This document shows positions 16,466 through 23,975 of a stretch of 33,590 nt of DNA, in pieces. This stretch comes from DASXRC01 sp036506495. GTDB lineage: Bacteria; Actinomycetota; Actinomycetes; Mycobacteriales; Micromonosporaceae. Location: positions 1-33,590 of the forward strand of contig DASXRQ010000097.1 of assembly GCA_036506495.1 (NCBI GenBank). The letters run 5' to 3'. A model generated the notes under the pieces. The model saw only the letters and a program-made list of their open reading frames with translations. It was not told the DNA's origin and did not search any database. Within the stretch, counting starts at the first letter, position 1, and each line of letters opens with the position of its first letter. The position numbers were made by a program, and so were the translations under genes.

Positions 16466-17146
16466 GTGTCCTCCGCCGTACTCGTGTCTGGCGGGTCGAG
16501 CGGCCTCGGCGCCGCGGTCGTCACCGCCGCCGCGAAGGCCGGCCGCCGACCGTGTGTGCTCGACCGCGTGCCCCCCGCCGCGGACGTGCCGTACGTGCTC
16601 GTCGATCTCGCCGACACCCGGTCCGCCGAGGCGGCCACCCGACAGCTCGCGGAGGACGTCGGCGGGATCGACGCCGTCGTCACCGCGGCCGGCGTCGACG
16701 TGCCCGGCCGGCTCGCCGACGTGCCCGGGCCGGACTGGGAGCGCGTCATCGCGGTCGACCTCCTCGCCACCGCGGCAGTGCTCCGCGCCGCGCTGCCGTA
16801 CCTCGAACGGTCCCGCGGTCAGATCGTCACGGTCGCGTCGACGCTGGGAGTGCGGGCGCTGTCGGACGCGACGGCGTACTGCGCCGCCAAGTTCGGGGTG
16901 GTGGGGCTGACCCGCGCGCTCGCCGCGGAGCTCGCCGGCGCCGTCGGCGTGACGCTACTGCTGCCGGGCGGCATGCGTACCCATTTCTTCGACGGCCGCG
17001 ACGAGCGGTACCGCCCCGGCCCGGACGCGATGCTCAACGATCCGGCGGACGTGGCCGCGGCCGTGCTGTTCGCGCTCGGCCAGCCGCCCGGCTGCGCGAT
17101 CCGCGAGCTCGTGGTGACCCCGGCGCGGGAGCCGTCGTACCCGTGA
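16466..17146 (+). CDS. short-chain dehydrogenase of the heptose-glycan operon
   Basis: 226 residues, classical SDR: SGGSSGLGAAVV cofactor loop, VTAAGVD in place of NNAG, catalytic Ser in VASTLG, YCAAK for Tyr/Lys. The GTG at 16466 is preferred over one at 16460 because AGGGAG (16453-16458) lies seven bases before it. Gram-negative pathways use HldD, an extended SDR of about 310 residues, to epimerise ADP-heptose at C6''; this protein is shorter and lacks the extended-SDR architecture, so it is not an obvious HldD. It may oxidise, reduce or epimerise the sugar by another route. The stop overlaps the GT9 start (GTGA). Confidence 0.85.
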   Translation: MSSAVLVSGGSSGLGAAVVTAAAKAGRRPCVLDRVPPAADVPYVLVDLADTRSAEAATRQLAEDVGGIDAVVTAAGVDVPGRLADVPGPDWERVIAVDLLATAAVLRAALPYLERSRGQIVTVASTLGVRALSDATAYCAAKFGVVGLTRALAAELAGAVGVTLLLPGGMRTHFFDGRDERYRPGPDAMLNDPADVAAAVLFALGQPPGCAIRELVVTPAREPSYP

Positions 17147-18072
17147 TCCTGGTGCTACGGGCGCTCGGCGTGGGCGATCTCGCGACCGGCGTACCGGCCC
17201 TGCGCGGGCTGCGGCGCGCGTTTCCGGGCGAGGAACTCGCGCTGGCCGCCCCCGGCTGGCTCGCGCCGCTGGTGGAGCTGACGGGCGCGGTCGACCGGCT
17301 GGTCCCGGTGGATGACCTGACGCCGCGGGTGTGGACGCTGGCCCCGCCCCGGCTCGCGGTCAACGTGCACGGGCGCGGTCCCCAGTCGCACCGGCTGCTG
17401 GCCGCCGCGCGCCCGGGCCGGCTGTTGGCGTTCGGCTGCGCGGCGGCCGGGTTCCGTGACGGTCCGGAGTGGACATTCGAGGAACACGAGGTGGCTCGGT
17501 GGTGCCGGCTCGTCGGCTGGTCCGGCATTTCGGCCGATCCGGGCGACCTGCGCCTGCGGGTGCCGGCCGGTAGGGACGTGCCGGTCGGCGCGACCGTCGT
17601 GCACCCGGGCGCGAAGGCGCCGGAGCGGCGCTGGCCGCCGGGGCGGTTCGCCGAGGTCGCCCGGGCGCTCGCGGCCGACGGCCATCGGGTGGTGGTGACC
17701 GGTTCGGCCGGGGAACGCGGGATCGCCGCCGCGGTCGCCCGGCTGGCGGGGCTCGGCGCCGACGCGGTGCTCGCGGGGCGTACCGACCTCGCGGACCTCG
17801 CCGCGCTGGTGGCTCACGCGCGGTTCGTGGTGTGCGGGGACACCGGGGTCGGTCATCTGGCGACGGCGTACGAGATCCCGTCCGTGGTCCTGTTCGGACC
17901 CCTACCGCCGCGCCTGTGGGGGCCGCCGCCCGACCGACGGTCGCACGTGCCGCTGTGGCCGGGACCCGGCGGTGCCTCCGATCCGGTCCTGCTGCGCATC
18001 TCGGCGGTGGACGTCCTCGCCGCCGCGGACTCCGCCCTCGCGGCGGCCACCGAGCGGGAGCGGGCGCGTTGA
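17143..18072 (+). CDS. GT9-family (heptosyltransferase-like) glycosyltransferase
   Basis: 309 residues from a GTG at 17143 that overlaps the SDR stop. N-terminal ILVLRALGVGDLATGVPALRG matches the GT9 opening motif, HPGAKAPERRWPP and GDTGVGHLATAYEIPSVVLFGP match the C-terminal NDP-sugar site. It is a stand-alone second GT9 beside the HAD-GT9 fusion, so the product may carry more than one heptose or two linkage types. GT9 enzymes in Gram-negatives add heptose to lipid A-Kdo; an actinomycete acceptor must be different. The stop overlaps the topoisomerase start (TTGA). Confidence 0.9.
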   Translation: MILVLRALGVGDLATGVPALRGLRRAFPGEELALAAPGWLAPLVELTGAVDRLVPVDDLTPRVWTLAPPRLAVNVHGRGPQSHRLLAAARPGRLLAFGCAAAGFRDGPEWTFEEHEVARWCRLVGWSGISADPGDLRLRVPAGRDVPVGATVVHPGAKAPERRWPPGRFAEVARALAADGHRVVVTGSAGERGIAAAVARLAGLGADAVLAGRTDLADLAALVAHARFVVCGDTGVGHLATAYEIPSVVLFGPLPPRLWGPPPDRRSHVPLWPGPGGASDPVLLRISAVDVLAAADSALAAATERERAR

Positions 18073-19055
18073 GGCTGCGGCGCAGCGACCCGGGGAAGCC
18101 GGGGTACGCCCGGCGGCGTCGAGGTCGCGGGTTCACCTATCACGGGCCGGACGGCCGACCGATCACCCACCCGGCCGAGCTGGCCCGGCTGCGTGATCTC
18201 GTCATACCGCCGGCGTGGCGCGACGTGTGGATCTGCCCGGACCCGCGCGGGCACATCCAGGCGACCGGCATCGACGCGGCGGGACGCAAGCAGTACCTCT
18301 ACCACGCGGAGTGGCGGGCGAAGCGGGACCGGGCGAAGTTCGACCACGTGCTCGAGGTGGCGGCGCGGCTGCCCCGGCTGCGCCGGCGGGTGGCCGCGGA
18401 CCTCGGCGGGCGCGGGCTCCCGCGGGATCGGGTGCTGGCCACCATCGCCCGCCTGCTCGACCTGGGCCTGTTCAGGGTCGGCGGCGACGAGTACGCCAAT
18501 GGCGACGAGCCGACGTACGGGGTCACCACGCTGCGCCCCGAACACGCGATCTGCGACCGCCGCGGAGTCACCTTCGAGTACCCCGCGAAGGGTGCGCTCG
18601 AGCGCGTACAGACCATCACCGACGAGCGGGCCTGCGCGGTGCTGCGGGCGCTGCGCCGCCGGCGCGACGGGGCCGACCGGTTGTTCGCGTACTGGGCCGG
18701 TCGGCGATGGCGGGACGTGCGCAGCGACGACGTGAACGCGTACCTGCGCGAGGCCAGTCGGGGCGAGATGACGGCGAAGGACTTCCGCACCTGGCATGGC
18801 ACCGTGCTCGCCGCGACCGAGCTGGCCGCCGAGGGGCCGCACGGGTCGGCCAGCCGGCAGAAACGCGTGATCGCCCGAACGATGCGCGAGGTCGCCGAGC
18901 TGCTCGGCAACACACCGACGGTGGCGCGGGCGTCCTATGTGGATCCGCGGGTACTCGACCTATACCGGGACCGCACGGTCGCGCGGATCGGTCCAGGCGC
19001 CACCCGCCAGGCCGCCGAGAAGGCCGTGCTGGAGCTGCTGTCGTCGCGTGATTAG
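18069..19055 (+). CDS. poxvirus-type DNA topoisomerase IB
   Basis: 328 residues. N-terminal part has FTYHGPDGRPITHPAELARL and IPPAWRDVWICPDPRGHIQ, then GIDAAGRKQYLYHAEWRAKR, all typical of bacterial TopIB. The catalytic domain includes GDEYANGDEPTYGVTTL, AKGALER, TAKDFRTWHGT, and the nucleophile tyrosine predicted at Y290 in ARASYVDP. TopIB nicks and relaxes DNA through a 3'-phosphotyrosine. The likely start is TTG at 18069, within the overlap TTGA with the GT9 stop. Its tight coupling to a glycan operon is odd for a DNA enzyme. It converges with the MOSC gene; the stop codons overlap by four bases. Confidence 0.9.
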   Translation: MRLRRSDPGKPGYARRRRGRGFTYHGPDGRPITHPAELARLRDLVIPPAWRDVWICPDPRGHIQATGIDAAGRKQYLYHAEWRAKRDRAKFDHVLEVAARLPRLRRRVAADLGGRGLPRDRVLATIARLLDLGLFRVGGDEYANGDEPTYGVTTLRPEHAICDRRGVTFEYPAKGALERVQTITDERACAVLRALRRRRDGADRLFAYWAGRRWRDVRSDDVNAYLREASRGEMTAKDFRTWHGTVLAATELAAEGPHGSASRQKRVIARTMREVAELLGNTPTVARASYVDPRVLDLYRDRTVARIGPGATRQAAEKAVLELLSSRD

Positions 19056-19603
19056 TCGGGAAGACGGCGCCCTACGCGCGGCGGGAGCTTGCGGACGGTG
19101 TCGCCCAGGCGGACGACGCCGCTGCGGACCACGTGGGTGTTGATGCCGCGCAGGTTCAGCGCGTACCCGAGATCGGAGTTCACGAACCGCAGCGCGTCCA
19201 GTCCGAACCGGGCCGCGAACTTCTTGCAGCCCCGGTGCGGCTGTCCGGTCAGCTCGAGGACGGCCGAGCCGACCTGAACACGGGCGCCCGGTGGAAGGTT
19301 GCGAGCGCTGAGGTCGAGGTCCACATAGAGCTGGTCACCGGCGAGCGACCACCGGTCGCGCGAACGGGCCAGGAGCGCCACGACCCGCGCGTTCATCATG
19401 GTGACCTGGCGTGCCGGATCGCCATCCTCGTCGAGCCATACGTCCCCAACCAGGCCGGCCGAGGCGTCGAGGCGCGCCTCGGCCAGCGTCTCGCGTTCGT
19501 TGTCCGCGGGCCGCCGCACGATGAGCTCGACCGTGCCCTCGTCCAGCGGCGACCGGCGGATCTCGTCGAGGCCGGCCTCCAATGAGGCAAGCTGCAGATT
19601 CAT
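19052..19603 (-). CDS. MOSC-domain protein
   Basis: 183 residues from the ATG at 19603, which has GGGAG seven bases upstream; an ATG at 19609 is only one base from that site, and the frame extends further without a good start. MOSC features: GLVGDVWLDEDGDPARQVTMMN, the Cys in GQPHRGCKKFAARFG, which is the probable molybdenum/sulfur-carrying cysteine, and ALNLRGINTHVV. MOSC domains bind molybdenum cofactor sulfur or transfer sulfur; stand-alone ones include YiiM/YcbX-like detoxification factors. It follows the unknown 162-residue gene by 16 bases. Confidence 0.85.
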   Translation of the reverse strand: MNLQLASLEAGLDEIRRSPLDEGTVELIVRRPADNERETLAEARLDASAGLVGDVWLDEDGDPARQVTMMNARVVALLARSRDRWSLAGDQLYVDLDLSARNLPPGARVQVGSAVLELTGQPHRGCKKFAARFGLDALRFVNSDLGYALNLRGINTHVVRSGVVRLGDTVRKLPPRVGRRLPD

Positions 19604-19619
19604 CTCCATGCTCCCAGGC

Positions 19620-20108
19620 CTACTCCGCCAGCACCGCCGCGAGCTCGTCCCGGAACCTCCGCTCGGGCTCGCTGACCGGGTCGGTGCCCGGCGCGGGTGC
19701 GGCACCCGCTGGCGGTGCGCCGACGACCTCGTCCGCGATGCTGACCAGCCAGTACCGGTAGGCCCCGGCGTCGCCCTCACCGACGCGGTCGGCCAGCAAC
19801 GCCACCGCCTCCCGGGCTCGTTCCAGGGCGGACGCCACCGCCTCGGCCGGCTCGGGCGGCCGGATCACCGACAGCTGCTCGCCCTCCTCCGGGTCGCCCA
19901 CGCGGGAGATCACCTCCTCGGCCACCGCCACGACCAGTGGGCTGGCCGACTCGCGACCGGCGGCGATGGCCGCCAGGCCGGCGTCACCCTCCGCGATCGT
20001 GCGCCGGAGGCCGACGGGCTCGGCGGCCGCGGCCGCCGTCAGGACCGACTGGGGGAGGCCGACGAGCAGGCCCCACTCCTCATCCGTGAAGACCGACGGG
20101 TACGCCAT
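19620..20108 (-). CDS. conserved-looking helical protein, unknown function
   Basis: 162 residues, acidic, Ala/Glu-rich and largely helical, without signal peptide or membrane segments. It begins MAYPSVFTDEEWGLLVGLP and contains GRESASPLVVAVAEEVISRV and YRYWLVSIADEVVGAPP near the end. An excellent ribosome binding site (GGAAGGAG) lies six bases before the ATG, and codon use matches the neighbours, so it is a real gene. I do not recognise a domain with confidence. The position between a MarR regulator and a MOSC protein suggests a small shared operon. Confidence 0.8.
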   Translation of the reverse strand: MAYPSVFTDEEWGLLVGLPQSVLTAAAAAEPVGLRRTIAEGDAGLAAIAAGRESASPLVVAVAEEVISRVGDPEEGEQLSVIRPPEPAEAVASALERAREAVALLADRVGEGDAGAYRYWLVSIADEVVGAPPAGAAPAPGTDPVSEPERRFRDELAAVLAE

Positions 20109-20154
20109 GAGGCTCCTTCCGATTGGCGGGTGTCACAGCGTACGGCCGGGGCAC

Positions 20155-20754
20155 CTAGGGCAGAGGGGCAGGCTCCTGCTCAGGGCAGCGCACCCGCAGC
20201 TGCGCGTGCCCGAACGGAAGGTCGACCAGCCAGCAGTGGTGCGGCTCCGGGGTGCCCGGGTGGGCGTACCCCTCGAAGAACCGGCAGTTGACGCACATCC
20301 GGGTGACCGGGATATGGCCGGCCTGCTGCAGCTGCCTGATCTGGCCGACGACGACGTCGAGCAGCTGGCGCTGGCCGGCCTCGTCGAGGTTGCCGAGCTC
20401 GGCGAGCAAGTCGGCCGCCCAGTGCAACAGCTCGGGCGCCTGGTCGCGGCCGCGCGCGGTGAGCCGCACCCGGATGTCCTGTGGGGCGTACGAGGGCGAC
20501 GGGTCCATCGTGACCAGGTCCTCGCGCACGAGGGTGGAGACGGCGGCGAGCGTCGCCTGCGTGCTCATCCCGAGGTCGGCCGAGAGCTCGGTCAGGTGGT
20601 AGACCTCATGACGGCGGCTGAGCATGAGCAACACCTGTTGCTGCGCGAGGGTCCGCTCCAGGCCGGCCACGTCGGGGCCGTCGGACCGCTGTACCGCGAC
20701 GGCGACCCTGACGAGGCCGGTGGCCAGCCGATGTGCGGTTGTCTCGAGGTCCAC
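20155..20754 (-). CDS. MarR-family regulator with C-terminal Cys/His motif
   Basis: 199 residues, longer than the usual 140-160. A winged-helix MarR domain occupies about 30-105 (LAQQQVLLMLSRRHEVYHLT at 36-55; recognition-helix region MSTQATLAAVSTLVREDLV; wing DIRVRLTARGRD). The extra C-terminal part has C154-x2-C157, H165, H172-H173-C174 and C190, in MCVNCRFF and PHHCWLVDLPFG, a pattern that looks like a metal or redox sensor. Start is GTG at 20754; AGGGTG upstream is a modest ribosome binding site. It may sense metal or oxidant and control its own operon (inference). Confidence 0.88.
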   Translation of the reverse strand: MDLETTAHRLATGLVRVAVAVQRSDGPDVAGLERTLAQQQVLLMLSRRHEVYHLTELSADLGMSTQATLAAVSTLVREDLVTMDPSPSYAPQDIRVRLTARGRDQAPELLHWAADLLAELGNLDEAGQRQLLDVVVGQIRQLQQAGHIPVTRMCVNCRFFEGYAHPGTPEPHHCWLVDLPFGHAQLRVRCPEQEPAPLP

Positions 20755-20790
20755 GCGGGCACCCTACTACCAGTCATCGATGCGTACCCG

Positions 20791-20895
20791 TCACCGCCGC
20801 CGACCGAACATCGACCGGATCGCCGCGATGAGCAGCAGCGTGCCCAGCACGGCGCCGACGATGCGCACGCCGGGGATGTCGTACCAAGGCGTCAT
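20791..20895 (-). CDS. 34-residue single-pass membrane peptide
   Basis: This short gene reads MTPWYDIPGVRIVG, then a hydrophobic segment (AVLGTLLLIAAI), then a basic tail RSMFGRRR and a TGA. Its ATG overlaps the stop of the dehydrogenase gene (ATGA at 20895-20892), so translation would be coupled. The layout, short periplasmic end, one membrane helix, positive cytoplasmic end, is that of a genuine small membrane protein. No homologue can be named. It lies 36 bases before the MarR start. Confidence 0.6.
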   Translation of the reverse strand: MTPWYDIPGVRIVGAVLGTLLLIAAIRSMFGRRR

Positions 20896-21974
20896 GGCGT
20901 GAGGCGCAGGATCCGGTCGTCGTCGGAAGTGGGTGAGCCGCGCCCGTCCCGGTTGGACGTGAACACCCACAGCGACCCGTCGGGCGCCCGGGCGACGGTC
21001 CGCAGGCGGCCGTACGAACCGACGAGCAGCGCCTCGGCACCCCGGCCGTCGGTGCCGATGCGGTACAGCCGCTGCCCGCGCAGGCAGGCCATGTACACCG
21101 TGTGGCCGACGATCGCGATCCCACTCGGTGACGCGTCGTCGGTGCGCCAGGTCGCGACCGGGTTGACGAAGCGCTTGTCGTCGCCCACGCCCTCGACCTC
21201 GGGCCAGCCGTAGTTGCGGCCGGGCTCGATGCGGTTCAGCTCGTCGTACGTGTCCTGCCCGAACTCGGAGGCGTACAGCTGGCCGCCGGCGTCCCAGGCC
21301 ACCCCCTGCACGTTGCGGTGCCCGTAGCTGTAGACCACCGAATCCGGAAACGGATTGCCCGACGCGGGGTGGCCCTCCGGCGTCATGCGGAGGATCTTGC
21401 CGCCGAGGCTGGACCGGTCCTGGGCGCGGCTGCGCACCCCGGCGTCGCCGGTACCGGCGTACAGCATTCCGTCCGGCCCGAACGCGATCCGGCCGCCGTC
21501 GTGGTTGCCGGCCTTCGGGATGCCGGTCAGGATCGGCTGCGGTTGCTCGCCCAGCCGGAGCCGTGCGATCCGGTTGTCGTCCTCCGCGGTGTAGTAGACG
21601 TAGATCCAGTGGTCGTTGGCGTATGTGGGGGAGACGGCGATCCCGAGCAGGCCGCCTTCGCCGGCGGGGCGGGCCTCGTCGATGCGGCCGACCTCGGTGA
21701 CCTTCCCGTCCGCCGTGATCGACAGCAGCCGCCTGGAGTCCCGTTCAGTCACCAGCGCCGTACCGTCGGGCAGGAACGCCACGCCCCACGGCACCGAGAG
21801 TTCGGTGACCAGCGTGCGGATCGCGGACGCCGGCACCTGAACGCTGCGGGCGTCGCCAATCGTCGGTTTGGCGAACCAGCCGCTGCGCGAGCCGATCCCG
21901 TACGCCACCGTGGCAACCGCCACCGCCGCGACCACGCCGGCCGCGATCCAGCCGGTACGCCGGGCCGCGGTCAC
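20892..21974 (-). CDS. PQQ-type glucose/sorbosone dehydrogenase homologue, membrane-anchored
   Basis: 360 residues from a GTG at 21974 that overlaps the GNAT stop (GTGA). An N-terminal signal anchor (TGWIAAGVVAAVAVATVAYGI, described in two parts: TGWIAAGVVAAV and AVATVAYGIG) precedes a six-bladed beta-propeller. Typical blade motifs are LSVPWGVAFLPDG, GEGGLLGIAVSP, NHDGGRIAFGPDGMLYAGTGD, YGHRNVQGVAWD and EPGRNYGWPEVEG. Family members oxidise aldoses outside the membrane with PQQ and feed electrons to the respiratory chain. No pqq synthesis genes are in the window, so the cofactor state is unknown. It is co-transcribed with the GNAT and the 34-residue peptide. Confidence 0.9.
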   Translation of the reverse strand: MTAARRTGWIAAGVVAAVAVATVAYGIGSRSGWFAKPTIGDARSVQVPASAIRTLVTELSVPWGVAFLPDGTALVTERDSRRLLSITADGKVTEVGRIDEARPAGEGGLLGIAVSPTYANDHWIYVYYTAEDDNRIARLRLGEQPQPILTGIPKAGNHDGGRIAFGPDGMLYAGTGDAGVRSRAQDRSSLGGKILRMTPEGHPASGNPFPDSVVYSYGHRNVQGVAWDAGGQLYASEFGQDTYDELNRIEPGRNYGWPEVEGVGDDKRFVNPVATWRTDDASPSGIAIVGHTVYMACLRGQRLYRIGTDGRGAEALLVGSYGRLRTVARAPDGSLWVFTSNRDGRGSPTSDDDRILRLTP

Positions 21975-22270
21975 CCGCGGGCCCCGCCGCCGGCCTGCAC
22001 GAGGTCCTGCTGATCGGGGTGTCTGCGGAGATAGCGGGCGATGTAGGGGCACTGGACGATGATCTTGTCGCCGGCGGAGCGGACCTGGTCGAGCGCGCCG
22101 GCGGCGAGCCGCGCCGCGACGCCCCGCCCCTGGTACTCCGGGTCGACCTCGGTGTGGATGAACACCACCACGTCGGGGCGCCGCCGGTACTCGGCGAAGC
22201 CGACCAGGGCGCCGTCGACCCAGGCCTCGAAGCGCTGCTCGTCGCTGTTGTTGCGGACCTCGACCTGCAC
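21971..22270 (-). CDS. small GNAT-family N-acetyltransferase (YjdJ-like)
   Basis: 99 residues, the compact COG2388-type GNAT. Core: FEAWVDGALVGFAEYRRRPDV, then VVFIHTEVDPEYQGRGVAARL, where YQGRGVAA is the acetyl-CoA pyrophosphate loop, then IIVQCPYIARYLRRHPDQQDLV, a family signature. GTG start at 22270 with GGGAAGGGAG upstream. Substrate is unknown. It leads the minus-strand operon whose second gene is the dehydrogenase, and a TAGTCT on the minus strand upstream may be its -10 box. Confidence 0.88.
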   Translation of the reverse strand: MQVEVRNNSDEQRFEAWVDGALVGFAEYRRRPDVVVFIHTEVDPEYQGRGVAARLAAGALDQVRSAGDKIIVQCPYIARYLRRHPDQQDLVQAGGGARG

Positions 22271-22320
22271 GCGGCACTCCCTTCCCGGTGGGCAAGACTA
22301 TCTCGACGGCGACGGCTCGG

Positions 22321-22344
22321 GTTTGCACCGGTCTCCCAGGGGAG
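22321..22344 (+). promoter_or_regulatory. possible stress sigma-like promoter for DUF1206 gene
   Basis: GTTTG (22321-22325), 13 bases, GGGGAG (22339-22344), 12 bases before the ATG. The same GGGGAG could instead be a ribosome binding site, although 12 bases is long spacing. Weak compared with the elements near 3.8, 4.3 and 8.0 kb. Confidence 0.3.
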
Positions 22345-22356
22345 ACATTCATCGGC

Positions 22357-23184
22357 ATGACGTCGACCGACCAGGCTCGTGCCGCCGCGATCCGCACCCA
22401 ACAGAGCGCGCCGCTCGAATGGCTGGCCCGGGCGGGCTTCGTCGGGTACGGCGTCACGCACCTCTTGGTGGCGTGGCTGGCGCTGCGGATAGCATTCGGC
22501 AAGCCGGGCGCGGAGGGCGACCAGTCGGGCGCGCTGCGCACGCTGGCCGGCCAGCCGGCCGGTCGGTTCCTGGTCGGTGCGATCGGCGTCGGTTTGGCGG
22601 CGATGGCGTTGTGGCAGGCGCTCGAGGCGGCGGTCGGCCACCGGGCGCTGCGCGGCACCGAGCGGGTCCTGGAACGGGTCGCGTCCGCCGGGCGCACCAT
22701 CTTCTACGGCTACCTCGCCTGGCTGGCGTTCCGGGTGATCGCGGGCGCCGGAGGGCAGCCGTCGACCGCCAGCAGGCAGCAGGCGACGAGCTCAACCGTG
22801 ATGTCCGAGCCGGCCGGGCGCTGGGGGGTCGGGGCCGCCGGGGTCGCCCTCGCCGCGTTGGGCATCGGACTGGCGATCTACGGGCTCGTGCGTCGCTTCG
22901 AACGGAACCTGGAAACCGGTCGCATGGGTCCAACAACGCGCCGGACCGCTCGGTGGCTGGGCGTCGCCGGGTACGCCGCGAAGGGCGTCGCGTACGGCAT
23001 CGCGGGCGGGCTGCTCGTGGTCGCCGCGGCCACGTTCAACGCGAGCAAGGCCCGCGGGCTTGACGCGGCCCTACGTACGCTCGCCGCCGCACCCTACGGC
23101 CGCGTGCTCCTCGCCGTCGTCGCGGCCGGCATCGCGGCGTTCGGCGTGTTCTGCTTCCTCCAGGCGCGTTACCGCCGCGTCTGA
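22357..23184 (+). CDS. DUF1206 membrane protein
   Basis: 275 residues made of three repeats of the DUF1206 unit, each with two membrane helices: WLARAGFVGYGVTHLLVAWL, VASAGRTIFYGYLAWLAF and WLGVAGYAAKGVAYGIAGG mark the first helix of each. The ATG at 22357 is chosen because the upstream in-frame part contains no coding-like signal and the repeat begins soon after it. The family is widespread in actinobacteria and cyanobacteria, and its function is unknown. The last 16 bases overlap the convergent SDR gene. Confidence 0.88.
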   Translation: MTSTDQARAAAIRTQQSAPLEWLARAGFVGYGVTHLLVAWLALRIAFGKPGAEGDQSGALRTLAGQPAGRFLVGAIGVGLAAMALWQALEAAVGHRALRGTERVLERVASAGRTIFYGYLAWLAFRVIAGAGGQPSTASRQQATSSTVMSEPAGRWGVGAAGVALAALGIGLAIYGLVRRFERNLETGRMGPTTRRTARWLGVAGYAAKGVAYGIAGGLLVVAAATFNASKARGLDAALRTLAAAPYGRVLLAVVAAGIAAFGVFCFLQARYRRV

Positions 23185-23975
23185 TCTGTCAGGTCGCGCG
23201 ACGCACGAGCGATGACGTGGATGGCGGTCCGGCGGGGCAGCAGCCGCGACATGACGGCGGCGGAGAGCCGGGAGACTCCACCCGGGACGGTTCGCGGCCG
23301 CCGCCCGAGCGCGCGCAGCGCGGCGCCGACCACAGCCTCCGGGGTGACCGTGCCGGGGGCGCGGGTCGCCTTGGCCCGCGCGAGGTTCGGGGTGGCGACC
23401 GCGCCGGCCATGCAGGCGAGCACGTCGACGCCGGCCGGCCGAAGCTCGGCCCACAACCCCTCGGCGAGCACCGTGCCGAACGCCTTCGTCGCCGCGTACG
23501 TGGCGATGCCCGGCGACCCCTGCTGGCCGGCAAGCGACGACATGATGATCAGCCCGCCCCGGCCGCGGGCGGCCATCGCGGGCAGGTAGCCGTGCGCGAG
23601 CACCAGGGGCGCGCGGCAGTTGAGGTCGAGCGCACGCACCGAACGCGCCGGATCTGCCGTCAGGAAGGGGCCGATCGGGGAGTACGCCGCGTTCGCCACC
23701 ACGAGGCCGACCTCCCGTCCATCGGTCGCCTCGGCGACGGCGGTCAAACCGTCCTCCGTGGACAGATCGGCCGCGACCGTCGTGACGCGGGTGGGCAGCC
23801 GCGCCGCCAGCGCCGCGAGCGGTTCCGGGCGGCGTGCGACAAGCACCAGATCGAGCCCGCGCGCGGCGAGTTCCGTCGCGAACGCCGCCCCGATACCCTG
23901 CGATGCCCCGGCGACCAGCGCCCACCGGCCGTACCGCTTGGCAAACGCCGACGCGCCGGCACGGACCGCGGTCAC
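23169..23975 (-). CDS. SDR-family oxidoreductase
   Basis: 268 residues from a GTG at 23975 overlapping the stop of the EXPERA-like gene (GTGA). Classical SDR motifs: VAGASQGIGAAFA, ADLSTEDG, ANAAYSPIG for NNAG, catalytic Ser in IIMSSLAGQQG, YAATK for Tyr/Lys, and a MAGAVATPN segment after strand six. The C-terminus (RTAIHVIARASRDLT) is basic. The family resembles DltE-like/ketoreductase SDRs; substrate unknown. Coupling to an EXPERA-like membrane protein suggests lipid or sterol-like chemistry, which is inference. Confidence 0.88.
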   Translation of the reverse strand: MTAVRAGASAFAKRYGRWALVAGASQGIGAAFATELAARGLDLVLVARRPEPLAALAARLPTRVTTVAADLSTEDGLTAVAEATDGREVGLVVANAAYSPIGPFLTADPARSVRALDLNCRAPLVLAHGYLPAMAARGRGGLIIMSSLAGQQGSPGIATYAATKAFGTVLAEGLWAELRPAGVDVLACMAGAVATPNLARAKATRAPGTVTPEAVVGAALRALGRRPRTVPGGVSRLSAAVMSRLLPRRTAIHVIARASRDLTDQTRR

